From: Zopfochytrium polystomum
Taxonomy: Eukaryota > Chytridiomycota > Chytridiomycetes > Chytridiales > Chytridiaceae
Direction of reading: 5' to 3'
Assembly (NCBI GenBank): GCA_025765615.1
Contig: JAIVFJ010000020.1
Location: 434,001 to 498,000 of the forward strand
Length of the DNA stretch: 64,000 nt
The notes below the pieces were generated by a model. That model saw nothing but the letters and a program-made list of their open reading frames with translations. It ran no database searches and was not told the origin of the DNA. Of the stretch, positions 47,174 through 59,000 are shown piece after piece. How positions within the stretch are numbered: the stretch's first letter is position 1; each line of letters starts with the position of its first letter. Both the position numbers and the translations under genes were made by a program.

Positions 47174-47422
47174 TGTTGAGGGCGATCTAGGCGCCCTGCA
47201 CAGTGATTGGGGATGAAGAAGTTCCCATTTATTGTAAGGATGTGCTTGGGAAGGTGCAACACGATCAAGGCATACCTGCACAGTGATTGGGGATGAAGAA
47301 GTTCCCATGATCACTGAGTGTAAACAAGAACTGATTATAAAGGACCTCGGAGAATAGGAAGAAAAAGAAGAAGTGAAGGAAATTGGCAAAAGAAGGGGCT
47401 TGTGCATTATTTCTCCTCAACA
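47174..47422 (-). repeat. 3' LTR of the complete Copia element
   Basis: Starts TGTTGAGG and ends CCTCAACA, an 8-bp terminal inverted repeat. It contains an internal tandem: the segment CTGCACAGTGATTGGGGATG occurs twice (about 47196 and 47275). The pol stop codon (47407-47409) lies inside this LTR. Confidence 0.95.
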
Positions 47423-50400
47423 TTCCCATCCACAGGTCCCTTCTTGAGCCCCATGAGCGGGACAAGTGTTTGGAACCGGGCAACAGGAAGGGGCTTTGTC
47501 AGAATGTCTGCTATCATGTTTTCGCCAGCAACGTGCGCAACATCTAGAGTTTTGGCAGTGATGTGTCCTCGAATGAAATGGTGGTGGATATCGATGTGTT
47601 TAATCTGATCAGTCATCTTTTGGCTTTTGGCGACGGAAATGCAACTTGTGTTGTCCTCAAAAATGATGGAAGGGTTTGCTTGAGGGTGACCGAGATCGGA
47701 GAGAAGCTGGCGAAGCCAGACTACTTCCTGTGCAGTCGAGGCCAACGCCATGTATTCTGCTTCGAGAGTCGACAATGCAACGGTTTTCTGAACCTGACTC
47801 TTCCATGAAACAGCCGCTCCAGCAATTGTCGTTATGTACCCAGTGGTGGAACGACGATCGCGACAGGTACCACCAAAATCAGCATCGGAGTAGTTGATGA
47901 GCTTGCGGCCGTCGAGTTCGTCAAGTGCTGGGCCATTATATTCCGTTCGCCCAAAAGCGCTGAGGGTGGACTGACCAGCAGTGTAGACAAGACCAAGTTG
48001 AGACGTGCCCTTGAGATATCGAAGGACGCGCTTGGCTGCAGACCAGTCGTGCAAGGTTGGGGACTGAAGTTGACGACAGAGGCGTCCAACTGCCATGGCT
48101 ATGTCTGGACGCGTGGCGAGTGAAATGTACAGAAGGCAACCAACCAGTGCGTCGTAAGGCTCAGAGGTGACAGGGATGGTAGCAGCGGGGTCAGGTCGTT
48201 CAGCAAGGTACGAGGGTGTCATTGGAGAGCCAACAGGGCGGCAAGACGACATGCCAAAGCGGGAGAGGACAGCATTGATGTAGCCAGATTGATGGATTGT
48301 GATGGAGGATGAACCCTGTGCAACCTCCATCCCAATGCAGTAGCGAAGTTCGCCGAGGTCTTTCATGCGGAAGCGACGGTGGAGGGCATCCTTGACAGAG
48401 GTGATGGTCTGATCATCGGAGCCGGCAATGATCAGGTCGTCAACATAGACAGTGATGTATGCTGTTGAGGAAGGGGTTGAATGGACGTAGACACATGGAT
48501 CAGCGGCGCTGACAACAAAGCCGGCAGATAGAAGATACGCGTCGAGGGTCTTGTTCCAGAGGTGCGGAGCCTGTTTAAGGCCGTACAGGGCGCGTTTGAG
48601 ACGAAGAACATGCCCAGGACGACCTGGGTCGACGTGGCCCTCAGGCTGCTCGATGTATATTGCGCGGTCAATGGGGGCGTAGAGGAAGGCAGTCGTGACG
48701 TCCATCTGATGCACCATCATGCCAGATTGGGCAGCAAGAGCAAGAACTGTGCGGACACTGGAGAGCTTGGCGGTTGGGGCATACGTCTCATCAAAGTGGA
48801 CTCCTGCAATCTGAGTGAAGCCTTTGGCGACAAAGCGCGATTTAAAGCGGAGAGGGTTACCATTGGCGTCTGTCTTGATGCGAAATACCCAGCGAGATGG
48901 TAGGACAAGAACGTCGGCAGGCCGCGACACCAAATCCCAGACTTCGTTCTCTGTGCAGGAAGAGAGCTCCTCATCACGAGAGCGACGCCACTGGAGAGCC
49001 TCAGGAGACCGCTCACACTCAGCCGCAGTGTTGGGGGTGGCAAACTGAAGGGGAACAGGGGCGCTGACAACGCGGACAGAGTCGCGATAGCGAGTGGGTA
49101 CTCCAGTGGCACGAGGAGGATTCCGACGAGGGGGAACAGGGGGAAGCGGAGCGTCAGCAGGCGGTGGGTGTACGGAGGGGCGCAGAGAGGGAGCGAGAGG
49201 AGGGGAGCGCGTGAGAATGGGAGGATGCGGAAGCGAAGGATGGGATGGAAGGAGGGGGCGTTGAGCGGGGGTGGGAGTAGAAGGAATTGCAAGAGGAAGG
49301 GAAGTCGGGAGAAAAGGGGGATTTGGAAGGAAGTAGGAGGAAGGTGGCAGGGTGAGCAGGTCGAGAAATGGATTGGTAGCTTCGGTGGGAATGGGGATGG
49401 AGGTAGGGGAGATGGAGGATGGCACGGCCAGGGCAGGGTGAGGCGGAGTAGGGACGAGAGACATGGAAGGTGTGGAGGGAGCGGGAGGCGGGGGAGGAAG
49501 AGAATCGTTGTCGTCAAGCAAGAGAGGTGATGTCATGGAACCAGGATGGGAAGGCGGAGCGGAAGGAGGGGGCGAAGGCAACTCGTTGGAGAAAAGAGCC
49601 TGCAGCTCATCCACCTAAGGGTGGGGAGAGACAAGAGTCGTGAAGGTCAAAGACGTCGTCCCAAAAAACCACATTTCGGGAGATGATGGTGCGACCTGGC
49701 GGTATCCCGTAGCCGGTAGGCCTTGGAGTGCTCATCATAGCCAATGAACCGACATTTGACAGCCTTTGGGTGGAGCTTGGATGCACGGTCGTCACGGGGC
49801 ACCACAGGCAAAGGCGACACAGCCCCAGGGATGGAGAAAGGAGATGTCAGTGGGACGACCAGTGAGGCGTTCGAGAGGGGACTTTCCGTCCGAGTCTGGC
49901 AGACGATTGTGGAGATAGATTGCTGTGAGGAACGCATCGCCCCAGAAAGCGAGAGGGGCACGAGCGTGATGGAGCATGGAGAGGGCACGTTCAGCGAGTG
50001 TGCGATTCATACGCTCGGCCACGCCATTTTGGCCATGCGAGGAGGCCCCAGGGGCCGCCAGCTGATGAACGACGCCGGAGGATTGAAGAAATGATGTAAC
50101 GACACCGCCCATGTACTCACTGCCGCGGTCAGATCGAAAAATAAGCAAACGACGAGAGGTAAGGTTGCTGAGATAGGATGTGAACGACTGCAGGAGTGGA
50201 AGTGTCGTCGAAGAGGAGAGTGCCTTGCGAAGATGACCGGAAACAAAGTTGGTGGCATCATCAATAAAGAGTGTGACAGAGGTAGAGCCCCGAAAAGTCG
50301 GCTGCTTGCAAACGAAAGAGTCCGAGTGGACGAGGTCGAGGGGCATCAAGGCACGGGAGCCAACAGGGGGAAGGCGAACATTGTGACCTTTCCCAAGGAG

Positions 50401-51274
50401 GCAGCCCTCACAGCGGCCATCCCAGGTAGAGGTGCGAACCTTGAAGCGCCGAGCAACCTGAGTAAGGACAGGCCGCCCTGGGTGGCCAAGAATATGGTGA
50501 AGGTGGGAGGCAGTGAGAGGGGGACGGGGACGAGCGAGACTTAGCACTTGCTCACGAAGGAGGGCGGCTCGATCGGTAACAGAGGCGAGATGGCAGTTGA
50601 GAGACCAGAGACAGGGAATGACGAGAGCCAAAGCCAACGACCGTGCCAGCGGAGCGAAGGGTAAGGGAGGTCCGACTGAAGGTGAGGTCAAAACCGGACG
50701 AAGGTAAGACGATCAACGGAGAGAAGATTTCCCTGCAAGGATGGAGCATAGTAGGCTTCTCGAAGGACAAGAAGAGTTGACGAACCATTCGGCTGCAGAA
50801 GGCGGAGAGGGAGGCGTCCTTGAAGGGTGCAGCACAGCGGGGAGCCGTCTGCTTGATCAAGCTGAAGCGTCGATGGCTTGGGGTCAAGAAGCATGGATGG
50901 GGAGCTGACCAGATGTTGTGTGCAACCGGAGTCAACAAGAAAAAGAGAAGCGCAGCCAGAAGATGGAAGGGCCAAACAGAAGTCCCAGGGCAGACTGCGG
51001 CGCAAGGAGGAGAAAACCAACGGTGAATGAGAGGAGCCGGCAGAGGAGAGTCCACCACCACGTCAGCCAGAGGATCGATTCAGCGAAGATGGAAGGACGT
51101 GATCTCTGTCGTCGGAGTCGGCGAATGATGGCACGGCATGGAGGGCGGCGGAAACCACAGCGAGAGTCGTCAGATAGGATACGGTATGCCGAGAGAGACA
51201 GGGAATGTACACCATGACTAGGCGCGAGTGAGCCAATGGACAATACGCAGTTTGATTCAGTGTATTGAAGAGAA
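47407..51274 (-). CDS. Copia pol: protease, integrase, reverse transcriptase, RNase H (frame breaks)
   Basis: Protease active site LVDSGCTQHLV (about 50920). Pre-integrase LHHILGHPG with CEGCLLGK (about 50480-50400) and integrase catalytic residues in LVHSDSF, FIDDATNF and GVAERMNRTL. A Pro/Ser-rich linker (49150-49610). Reverse transcriptase from WVFRIKTDANGN, with the catalytic ITVYVDDLIIAGSD (about 48430). RNase H with NYSDADFGGT and LSTLEAEYMAL. The stop is inside the 3' LTR. The last 735 codons (47407-49614) are one open frame. Upstream parts lie in different frames with changes near 49630, 49800, 50690 and 51040. All catalytic residues checked are present. Confidence 0.88.
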
Positions 51275-52208
51275 TCAACAGGAGTCAACCAAAGTCACAC
51301 CAGACACAGCAAGACGAACACTCTCTGGGGCATAAGAACGAGACTTGCATGGCCGAGAGGGCGAGTGGAATGCACCACACTTGGCACACGATCCCCAACA
51401 TTGGGTTACGTCATGAGTGTGCATGGATCGAGTGCGGCCTGCCCTCTGGCAAGTGGTGCAGAGACGAGAAGTGGAGGGGGAGGGGACTGGTGGCGGCAGA
51501 GGGATTTTGGGAGTACGGAGGACAAGGGCGATCTCAGCAATGTCCTGTTCCCGGGCAATCTTAGCCCGAATGAGTTGGAGAAGCTCGTCGCTTTTCTTGC
51601 CTGATCCGTAATAGAGGTCCTTGAAGCTTTCCCAGGCAGGAAGCTTCGGGAGGCAGCCAAGGAGAAGTTCACCCACGACGTAGTCGGGAAGAGGCTGACC
51701 AGAGTTTCGAAGAAAAGCTTGTCCCTCAACGAGCCGGTCGATGGCAGAGGGAAGCTCAGACAATTCGGAGGTGTGCATTTGATACATGGATTCGCGAGTT
51801 TTCGCCAGACGAAAAGCGGGGATGCCACCGTAGGTAGTCTTGAGAGTGGACCAGACAACTGCAGCGGTTTTGATGTCTTTGACAGTGCGGTGGGCGGCGG
51901 GGCCGAGGGCCGAGAAGATGACTTTCTTGGCCTTCGCGTTTGACTGGCGAAACTTGACTTGTCGTTCTGCAGTGAGCGCGACGGCAGGCCGTCACTTCTG
52001 TCCCATCGTCGTCAAGGAGGGCGGCTGGGTACTCGTTGTGATATGTGGCAGCATTGGTTACGATCGCAGGATCCTCGAGAATGTCGAATTCATTGAGGAG
52101 AACGCTTGTCCACTGATCGAAGGAGACTGTCTCTTTAGCGAGTTCGCCATGCCAGATAGGAAGGGAGGCCCCATCGCGAGCAGGAGCGGATGTGGCCATG
52201 GCGTCCAA
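51275..52208 (-). CDS. Copia gag (one frame break)
   Basis: Capsid/nucleocapsid region starting MDAMATSAPARDGASLPIWH. The frame changes near 52000 and continues as TKTAAVVWSTLKTTYGGIPA ... ELLLGCLPKLPAWESFKDLY. A Cys/His-rich stretch near the end (CTTCQRAGRT, THDVTQCWGSCAKCGAFH) stands in for the usual zinc knuckle (CX2C ... HX3C), a non-standard spacing. The function is packaging element RNA into virus-like particles. Confidence 0.8.
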
Positions 52209-52419
52209 GGAGAAGGAGTGAGGGATAGTGGGGGAGTCTGGTGGGGAGGCTGGAAGTAGAGCTAAGGAAGGGGAAAGGGGAGAAGAAGGATCGATGGAGA
52301 GAGATCCAGACGGGGATGGAGGAAGAGGAACGAGACGCGGGGAGATCGGGCAGGGCGGTCACGATGGCGGTGGGACCAACGAGGGGTGGTCAACCTGCGG
52401 GACAGTAATGATTGAAGCC

Positions 52420-52434
52420 TTGGGCTCATAACCC
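52420..52434 (-). other. Primer-binding site matching initiator tRNA-Met anticodon stem-loop
   Basis: Directly next to the 5' LTR the plus strand reads TTGGGCTCATAACCC, which includes the anticodon stem and loop of initiator tRNA-Met (GGG-CTCATAA-CCC, anticodon CAU). The sense strand is therefore complementary to the middle, not the 3' end, of the tRNA. This is the half-tRNA priming known for Drosophila copia. Confidence 0.7.
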
Positions 52435-52683
52435 TGTTGAGGGCGATCTAGGCGCCCTGCACAGTGATTGGGGATGAAGAAGTTCCCATTTATTGTAAGG
52501 ATGTGCTTGGGAAGGTGCAACACGATCAAGGCATACCTGCACAGTGATTGGGGATGAAGAAGTTCCCATGATCACTGAGTGTAAACAAGAACTGATTATA
52601 AAGGACCTCGGAGAATAGGAAGAAAAAGAAGAAGTGAAGGAAATTGGCAAAAGAAGGGGCTTGTGCATTATTTCTCCTCAACA
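52435..52683 (-). repeat. 5' LTR of the complete Copia element
   Basis: Identical to the 3' LTR, including the internal duplicated segment. Should contain the element promoter; a TATAA-type core is present on the plus strand near 52597 (ATTATAAAGG) and reads ATAAT on the sense strand. Confidence 0.95.
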
Positions 52684-52812
52684 CACTGACGCCTGGCCAC
52701 TCAATGGCACACCGCAGCCGGAGGACGAGGATCATTGGCGGACGATGCGCAACAGTACGATCATCGAGTACGAGTACTACGCCTCACTGACGGCTTATGG
52801 ATAAGTCCTCGA

Positions 52813-53211
52813 CTAACGCGCCATTGCAGCCCCGACCGTCTGGACGCAGGTCGTCATAAAAGTCTGCCTCGACGCGACGCGCCACATGAGGAAACCGCTC
52901 ATCAACGCGACGCCCGCTGCGACACCTTGTTTCGGCTTGCCGATCAGCGATCGATTGGACAGCCCGTTGTCTTTCAGGAACTGAAGGACGGCGGGGTCTT
53001 GACCCATGTACGACTTCCCCAAACAGCAGCCGCGTGTTGAGCTGATCGGTAAGACGCAATTGATCTGCGAGTCTGTCCCGTTGAACTGGAACTCGCTCTT
53101 GACCGCAAACGCCACACGCATGTACTCATCCGTTTTCTCCACCCGCCACGACCGGGGATCTCTATTCTTCTTCTTCTTAACTGGACGTTGAGCACCAGTC
53201 CACCCGTGCAT
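52813..53211 (-). CDS. Hypothetical protein, possible gene with membrane segment
   Basis: 132-codon minus frame, not recognised. The C-terminal half (MGQDPAVLQFLKDNGLSNRS, then GVAAGVALMSGFLMWRVASR) has a helix-rich start and one weakly hydrophobic segment; four cysteines are scattered. It ends 125 bp from the Copia insertion point. Upstream exons may exist (acceptor-like CAG at about 53187). Protein-like composition is the only support. Confidence 0.35.
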   Translation of the reverse strand: MHGWTGAQRPVKKKKNRDPRSWRVEKTDEYMRVAFAVKSEFQFNGTDSQINCVLPISSTRGCCLGKSYMGQDPAVLQFLKDNGLSNRSLIGKPKQGVAAGVALMSGFLMWRVASRQTFMTTCVQTVGAAMAR

Positions 53212-56034
53212 CCACTCGCTCGCTCGTGACGCGCCGAGCGCCCTACCAGTTGCGTTGTCCGCCGATCATCCCCGCTTCACCGCGACATTCCCCGCGTTCG
53301 CCCGACCGTTGCCTTCGCCATCGCCCCACAGCCCGCCCGTAACCTCCTATCGTTACCGCCGCCCCCGCTCGTCGTGCCAGGGCCTTCAGATATTCAATCT
53401 GAGTGTGAATGAACCGTTTGTACTATGTATGTACAACCAACCTTGCGTGGGGTCCTCTCCGGCCGCCCCCCCCCCTTTCACGAACACAAAACTGTCGGCC
53501 CGTCGGAAAAGCAATCGCGAGGTAATATTAACATTCTTCCAGTAATCAACAGTCCGCTCTTCTTTTTTCTTCAAAGGACAGCTACTTCTCGCTCTCGTCG
53601 CTCTTGGCGACTATCACCTATTTGACTGAGGCGGCCTAACACACGCCCGACCGTCCTGGTCGTCCTGGTCGGCAGGCCGCCAACGGAAACCCCCTCACCC
53701 CGAGTCAACCACCTACTAGATTTTCATCCCAATGCCCATGCCTACGGAAGCGCCAGCCAGAGATGCACCCCCCCACCCTACCCAGCCATCCGCCGTCGCG
53801 CGGCCAGGCCGACCGTCGCCTCCCGCTGCCGCTAGGACACAGCGGGGTCTGGGTGAGGTTAAAAATGGAGGGAAACGGACGCGCGTGTATTTTCCATCTT
53901 AATCCATTTTTTGTTTTGAAGTGTTGCGGGAAAATAGTTACATGTAGCTCTATATTTATTAATAAACGCCGAACTGAATTTTGCAGCGAACGGGAAAGTG
54001 GGAGCAAGAAATCTGGCGGGGCTGCGGGGCGGTGTGCTGAGAAATCGACACAGCGAAAAGCTCGGGTTTTTCTTTCCAAGGTTGGTTGAAAGGCCTTAAT
54101 TGGATCACTCTTCTCTTTCGACGGCTGCTTTCTTAGGCCCAAACAGAATTGCTTTGAGCACACAGTCACAGGGGTAGCGCAGTCGCTTTCTCGTGAGTGC
54201 CGGGCTGCTCGCTCACTCACGCCCAAACTCCTCTCTCTCTACGACTGATTTCGTCTGGTTTCAGTTCATGTAATCAGATACATGTATTATTTTTGGTTCA
54301 TCAAGTCATTTGCTTCTTCTTCTATTTTTTTTTTTTTTTTCTCAAGACGTTGGGTGCATGCCCATTCGTCCATGTTCCCCTGGGGCAGCGCACAAGATCC
54401 TCGCGCTTTGGACTTAAATTTTATTTATATTTAAAATTTTGGCGCAGGATGGGCAGGGCAGGGCATGGGGAGAACCCGACGAACGATGAAGCTCCGCCAT
54501 CAGGGTAGTTTGAACCAAAGAGTAGCAAGATCCGCTCGCCCTGCGTCTCACGTTCCCCCTTGTCTTTTCAATTAGAAATAGTCTGTCATAATAACGAGCA
54601 ATAGTCGTCTCTCCCGCCGTGCAACGCCAGGCGGCGTTGGATTCGATACGCTCCTATCTCTCGAACCCGCCGCGGGCCGAGCTGGACGCCAAAAACGGCC
54701 TGCCACAGAGCGCAGGCTGGAGCCCCCCGCACAGTGAGAGATGGAGGCGAGTGGGGGGTGCCTGGCGCTGGTCCTGCCACCCTCTTGTGGGTGGGGGGAG
54801 GGCACCGTCGGTTCGGCAACGGCGGTTTGGCTCTGGGAAAAATGCGAATGCATGGCGAACAGCAAGCAGCAAGCGACGTTCCATAGTCCGCACGCCGCCG
54901 CCGCCGCCGCCGACGGGGGCCGCCGGGCAAGCGGCAAGCGGCGCAGGCGCGGCCTGTCCCTGAGTAGGATGCCGATCGCGCGGCAGCCCGCGCAGTGACG
55001 CTGAGTGAAAGTCAGACAACGAGAGATAGCCCGCCTTGTGCTTGTGTCGCGCAGTGAAAGCCAGAGAGCTCCTTGCATAAAGTGTGTGTGAGGGTGTGTG
55101 TGTTCAGCGTCTGGTTGGATAAAAAAGGAGAAAACGACAAAAGAAAAAAAAGAAAAAAAGATTTTCGTTGACAAGGTCAGTGCAGAGTCGAGATCGATCC
55201 GATGGCGCGTCCTTCCCGCCCAGATCGATCCACCCATCCCATCGCCGTCCGCCCGCCTCCCTCCCTCCCCTCTTTTACAGGCTCGCCAGCACCGTGAACA
55301 CATCGCTCAGATGGATCAGGCGACGTCTGGATCAGGTCAGATCAGGCCCGTCGGCCAAGTACGAATTTTGCACACAACCGAAAGTGAGGAACGCTGCTCG
55401 CCGCTGAGAGACAAACGACTTGTCGTCCATCCATTCATCACCCACACAGCCCGCCCTCCAGCCCTCTCTCCCTTTGCATGATCCCCGGACCACCCCAGAC
55501 GATGCCTTGAGGGCGACAACTTCCATGCAACAAAGACACAGTGAGCAAGCAAACCTCCGTCCCTTGTTTGAAGACAACGCCACTAACTAGCCGACTGTAC
55601 TGCACCCCTTTCAACAAACAGCGTCCCCTCTCTTTGCAAGAATCAAGATTTCGTTTCTTGTCGATGAGGATCAAAAGCGGTAAGCAATCTTGGGGGCGGG
55701 GGGCCAATGTGATAATTAGCACTCATCTTTAATTGTTTCATTTGCTCTCCTATAAACTCTTGAACACCCAACAGTCCCATCAAATGAATATCTCAGGCTC
55801 ACTCCCCACAGCTGCATCCCTATTTGCTCTTCTTTTCCCCTCGTTTTCTTGCACTAATCAGGTTCTGGGAACTAACCAGCCAACTCCTTCTAAACTAACA
55901 CTGAGTACTTCTGAAATTTCTCTGCCTCTATGAAAGTCTCCCTTCAAAAGCTCCTCAAACATTTCTAATTTCACCAAATCTAACATTCAAATCTTCTTTG
56001 CAGAGCCCATCACCGATTGTGCTTTTGTAGGAGA
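53212..56034. other. Long intergenic region upstream of the NLR gene
   Basis: 2.8 kb with no recognised gene. GC-rich at 53200-53400 and 54600-55000, AT-rich at 53880-53980 and 54290-54450 (T run at 54327-54342). Several open frames exist on both strands but none resembles a family. The NLR promoter and any 5' UTR exons should lie in the AT-rich 55730-56034. Confidence 0.5.
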
Positions 56035-59000
56035 ATGACCAGCCAAACAACTGCGTGGATTGTGGCATTTGTTTACAATGACCTTGGAAGATCCACGTTC
56101 CAACGAACACGAGTTTTGATGGGTTGCTTCAGCTTGTGGCTGCAAGGTTCCAGATCTCTCCTGCGATTGAGTTGGTGTACGTGGACTCTGCCACCAGCGA
56201 TGCAATGGTCCTTGACACCAGTGATGATCTGCCCAGTCTGCTTTCTCAGAATTACAAGTGGAAAGTAAGGTTCTTCCTTTTTTGTCCTTGACTCTCTCTT
56301 TGTTCCAATGTGAATTGAACCTCACGTAATTCAAGGTGCTCACCCTGAGCTCCAGTGCCACTGGAAATGTCGCCCCTGCTGCTACTGGCACAATCAACCC
56401 AAGTGTAGTGGCGGCTCCTACTGCTCCTGCTGCTCCCGCTGTAGCTTCTGGTGGCAACTCAACTGTGGCAGCTGCTGTTGATGACTATGATAAGAGTCTT
56501 CCACTGAAGAAAGGTGAGGAACCTGATTCAATTTGTTGCCTCAATGGCTCATGGCCCACTCTTTGGCTTGTTTTCTTGACTCTCCCAGATAAATGGATTG
56601 AGCTGATTCCAGATGACTGGGAGTGCAAAAGCAATGTTCAAAAACACCCCTATTTCATCAGGTTTGTTCCTCATTGTGCTTCTCCCTGTGGCTTGCTCTC
56701 AAGTCCTTGTCAGCTACCGGCAAGCGTCTGAGGCAGGTTTTGCCAGGAGCCTGTTTGACAGAATGAAGATCACCCTGTTGGAAGCTTACACTGGATCTGT
56801 CCTCACTGAGGAGTCCAGGATGGCTGGAAGACATGCTTTTTGGGATGCAGAGTGCCTGGCCTATGCCCAGGATTGGGGAATCAATTTCATGTCTGGACTG
56901 TTTCACTCCTCAGTCATCATTCTCCTGTGTTCTGATGCAAGCATGATGAGAATGCAAAAGGCTGACACAGAGCCTGACAACTGCTTGCTAGAAGTGAGTT
57001 TGTTGTCCCCATTGGTATTCCCCTCTGAAAAATGCGTATAGTGGGAGCTTGCACTTCAGATGAAGAAAGAAAGAGGCCATGACATCCTTCCTGTTCTTCT
57101 TTCATGCCGAGATGAGGCAACCTTGGCATCTGGCAAAAAGGCAAAGGTCATGGTGGACTTCAGCACCTTTGATCTCAAGAAGTTTCCTGACCACCCCCAT
57201 GCCCACCCTTTAAGTCCTGGCCTCCAATCTGTGTCTCAAACAATCAAGATGATTTTAGACCTGAATGGGCCAAAGGCAAATCCTGAGAATGATGTTATAA
57301 AGTGCGTGCCAACATCTTTTTTTTTTTTTAAATTACCTTTTATTTCTTACACATGCCCTTCTTTTGACCTTCGCAGGATTGTGACTGAAGCCAGAGAAGT
57401 GTACAGTCGCCGTAAGGCTGAATTGAAAACTCCCAGTCCAAGCCAAGATATTTCACTTTCCAGATCTAGTTTGGCTGAATTGGAGAACTGGTTGTCTCCC
57501 CTGTCTGAATTCATGTATCTTGAGAGGGAGGCTCTCCTGAAGAATGTGCTTTCTGGATCCAGGGTGTGGTTGCTCAAGAGAGTGTTCAAATTTCTTTCTC
57601 CAGATGATCCCTCTGCTGCCAGCGCCAACAGGGTGATGTGGTTGAAAGGCGTGGCTGGAGTGGGCAAGTCTGTGATGGGAGCCATGGTCTCCAGGGAGCT
57701 GCAGGCGCAGGGAATGCTTGGGGGCTTGTTCTTTTGCAAGCATGATGACGATCGTCGCAGCAGCACTCGGAACCTGGTCTTGACTCTTGTGTTTGGTCTT
57801 GCCAAGTTCAGTCTTCAGTATGGAGAGATTCTGCTTCAAGTCAAGCGAGACAATCCAGATATTCTGTCCAGATCTGTGTTTGAGATGATGAAAGTATTGC
57901 TTGTTCAGCCATTGAAGAAGGTTGTTGAAAGCAAGAAGCTGAATGTACCTGTGGTCCTGGTTGTGGATGCCCTGGATGAGTGTGGAGCCATTGGAAAGAG
58001 GATTGAGATTCTTGCAGTCTTTCAGGAACTGAACAGGCTGCTTCCAGTCAATGTGAAGATGCTGGTGACTGGACGCCCTGAAGTAGATATTGGAAAAGCC
58101 TTTGAGAAGATTCCATTTGAGGAGATTGAGCCAACTGCTGAAGAGAACACTCAAGACCAGATTGAGTTCACAAGAAATTTCCTCTGGTCTTCAAATGCTG
58201 AGCAATCTGTTGTTGATGAGGGATCTGAGATTCTGGTGTCAAAGTCTGCTGGAATATTTGTCTGGCTTGTGACTGCTTGCACTTATTTGCGGAAATTAGA
58301 TACTGAAGAAATCACTCTTGAGCAAATTAAAGACCTTACCGAGGGTGACAAGATGGATGGAAGCATTGACTTGATGTATGACAGAATATTCAGTGGCATC
58401 CTCCAGTCGATCAAAGCGAGTTCTATGGAAAATCTTCTTTGTGCTGTGTTGTCCATCATTGTTCTTGCCTATGAACCTCTGACTGCAGCAGCCATTGTCT
58501 CTCTGCTGGACAAGGAGAAACCTGAAACTGTGATGAGGTGCATCCGGATGCTTGATCCTATCCTTGTGCTCGATGGTTCCACCAAGAAGATTAGGATTTT
58601 CCACAAGTCTGTTAAGGACTACCTGATAACTCCTGAAAGATGCAGGTTGTCTCTTCAGATTGACTCAAAAAGTAGCCACTCTGAATTTGCAAGGCTGTGC
58701 ATCAGTGCAATGGGCAAGAATCTGAAATTTAATATGTGTGATCTGCCATTCTCAGAATTCCATTCTGAGATTCCTGATTTTGATGAGAAGGTGAAGAAGG
58801 GAATCCCTGAGCATGTCCGATACGCAGTAAAGCACTTCTGGGAGCATTGCTATGACTCCTCTGTGGAAACAACCAGTGAGATTATTGAAGTCGAAGAGAA
58901 TCAACCCTCAGAGGCATTGTCCCCCAAACAAGACACAAAGGCCAAAGGAAAGAAATCATTTTTCCGTTTTTTCAAGAAGCATAGCAGAACAAAAGATGCA

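Larger units (their letters stand above)
47174..52683 (-). mobile_element. Complete Copia (Ty1/copia) LTR retrotransposon, recent insertion
   Basis: 5,510 bp with 249-bp LTRs at 47174-47422 and 52435-52683 that I read as identical base for base, flanked by a perfect 5-bp target-site duplication CACTG (47169-47173 and 52684-52688). Transcribed on the minus strand: 5' LTR, tRNA primer site, gag, protease, integrase, reverse transcriptase, RNase H, 3' LTR. The order integrase before RT makes it Copia. Identical LTRs mean very recent transposition, yet the coding frame is interrupted several times, which points to base-calling indels rather than ageing. Confidence 0.97.

Noticed and set aside
54572..55303. 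243-codon minus frame upstream of the NLR gene
   Set aside because: Arg/Ala/Ser-rich composition typical of GC-rich non-coding DNA; no motif, no splice logic and no family resemblance.
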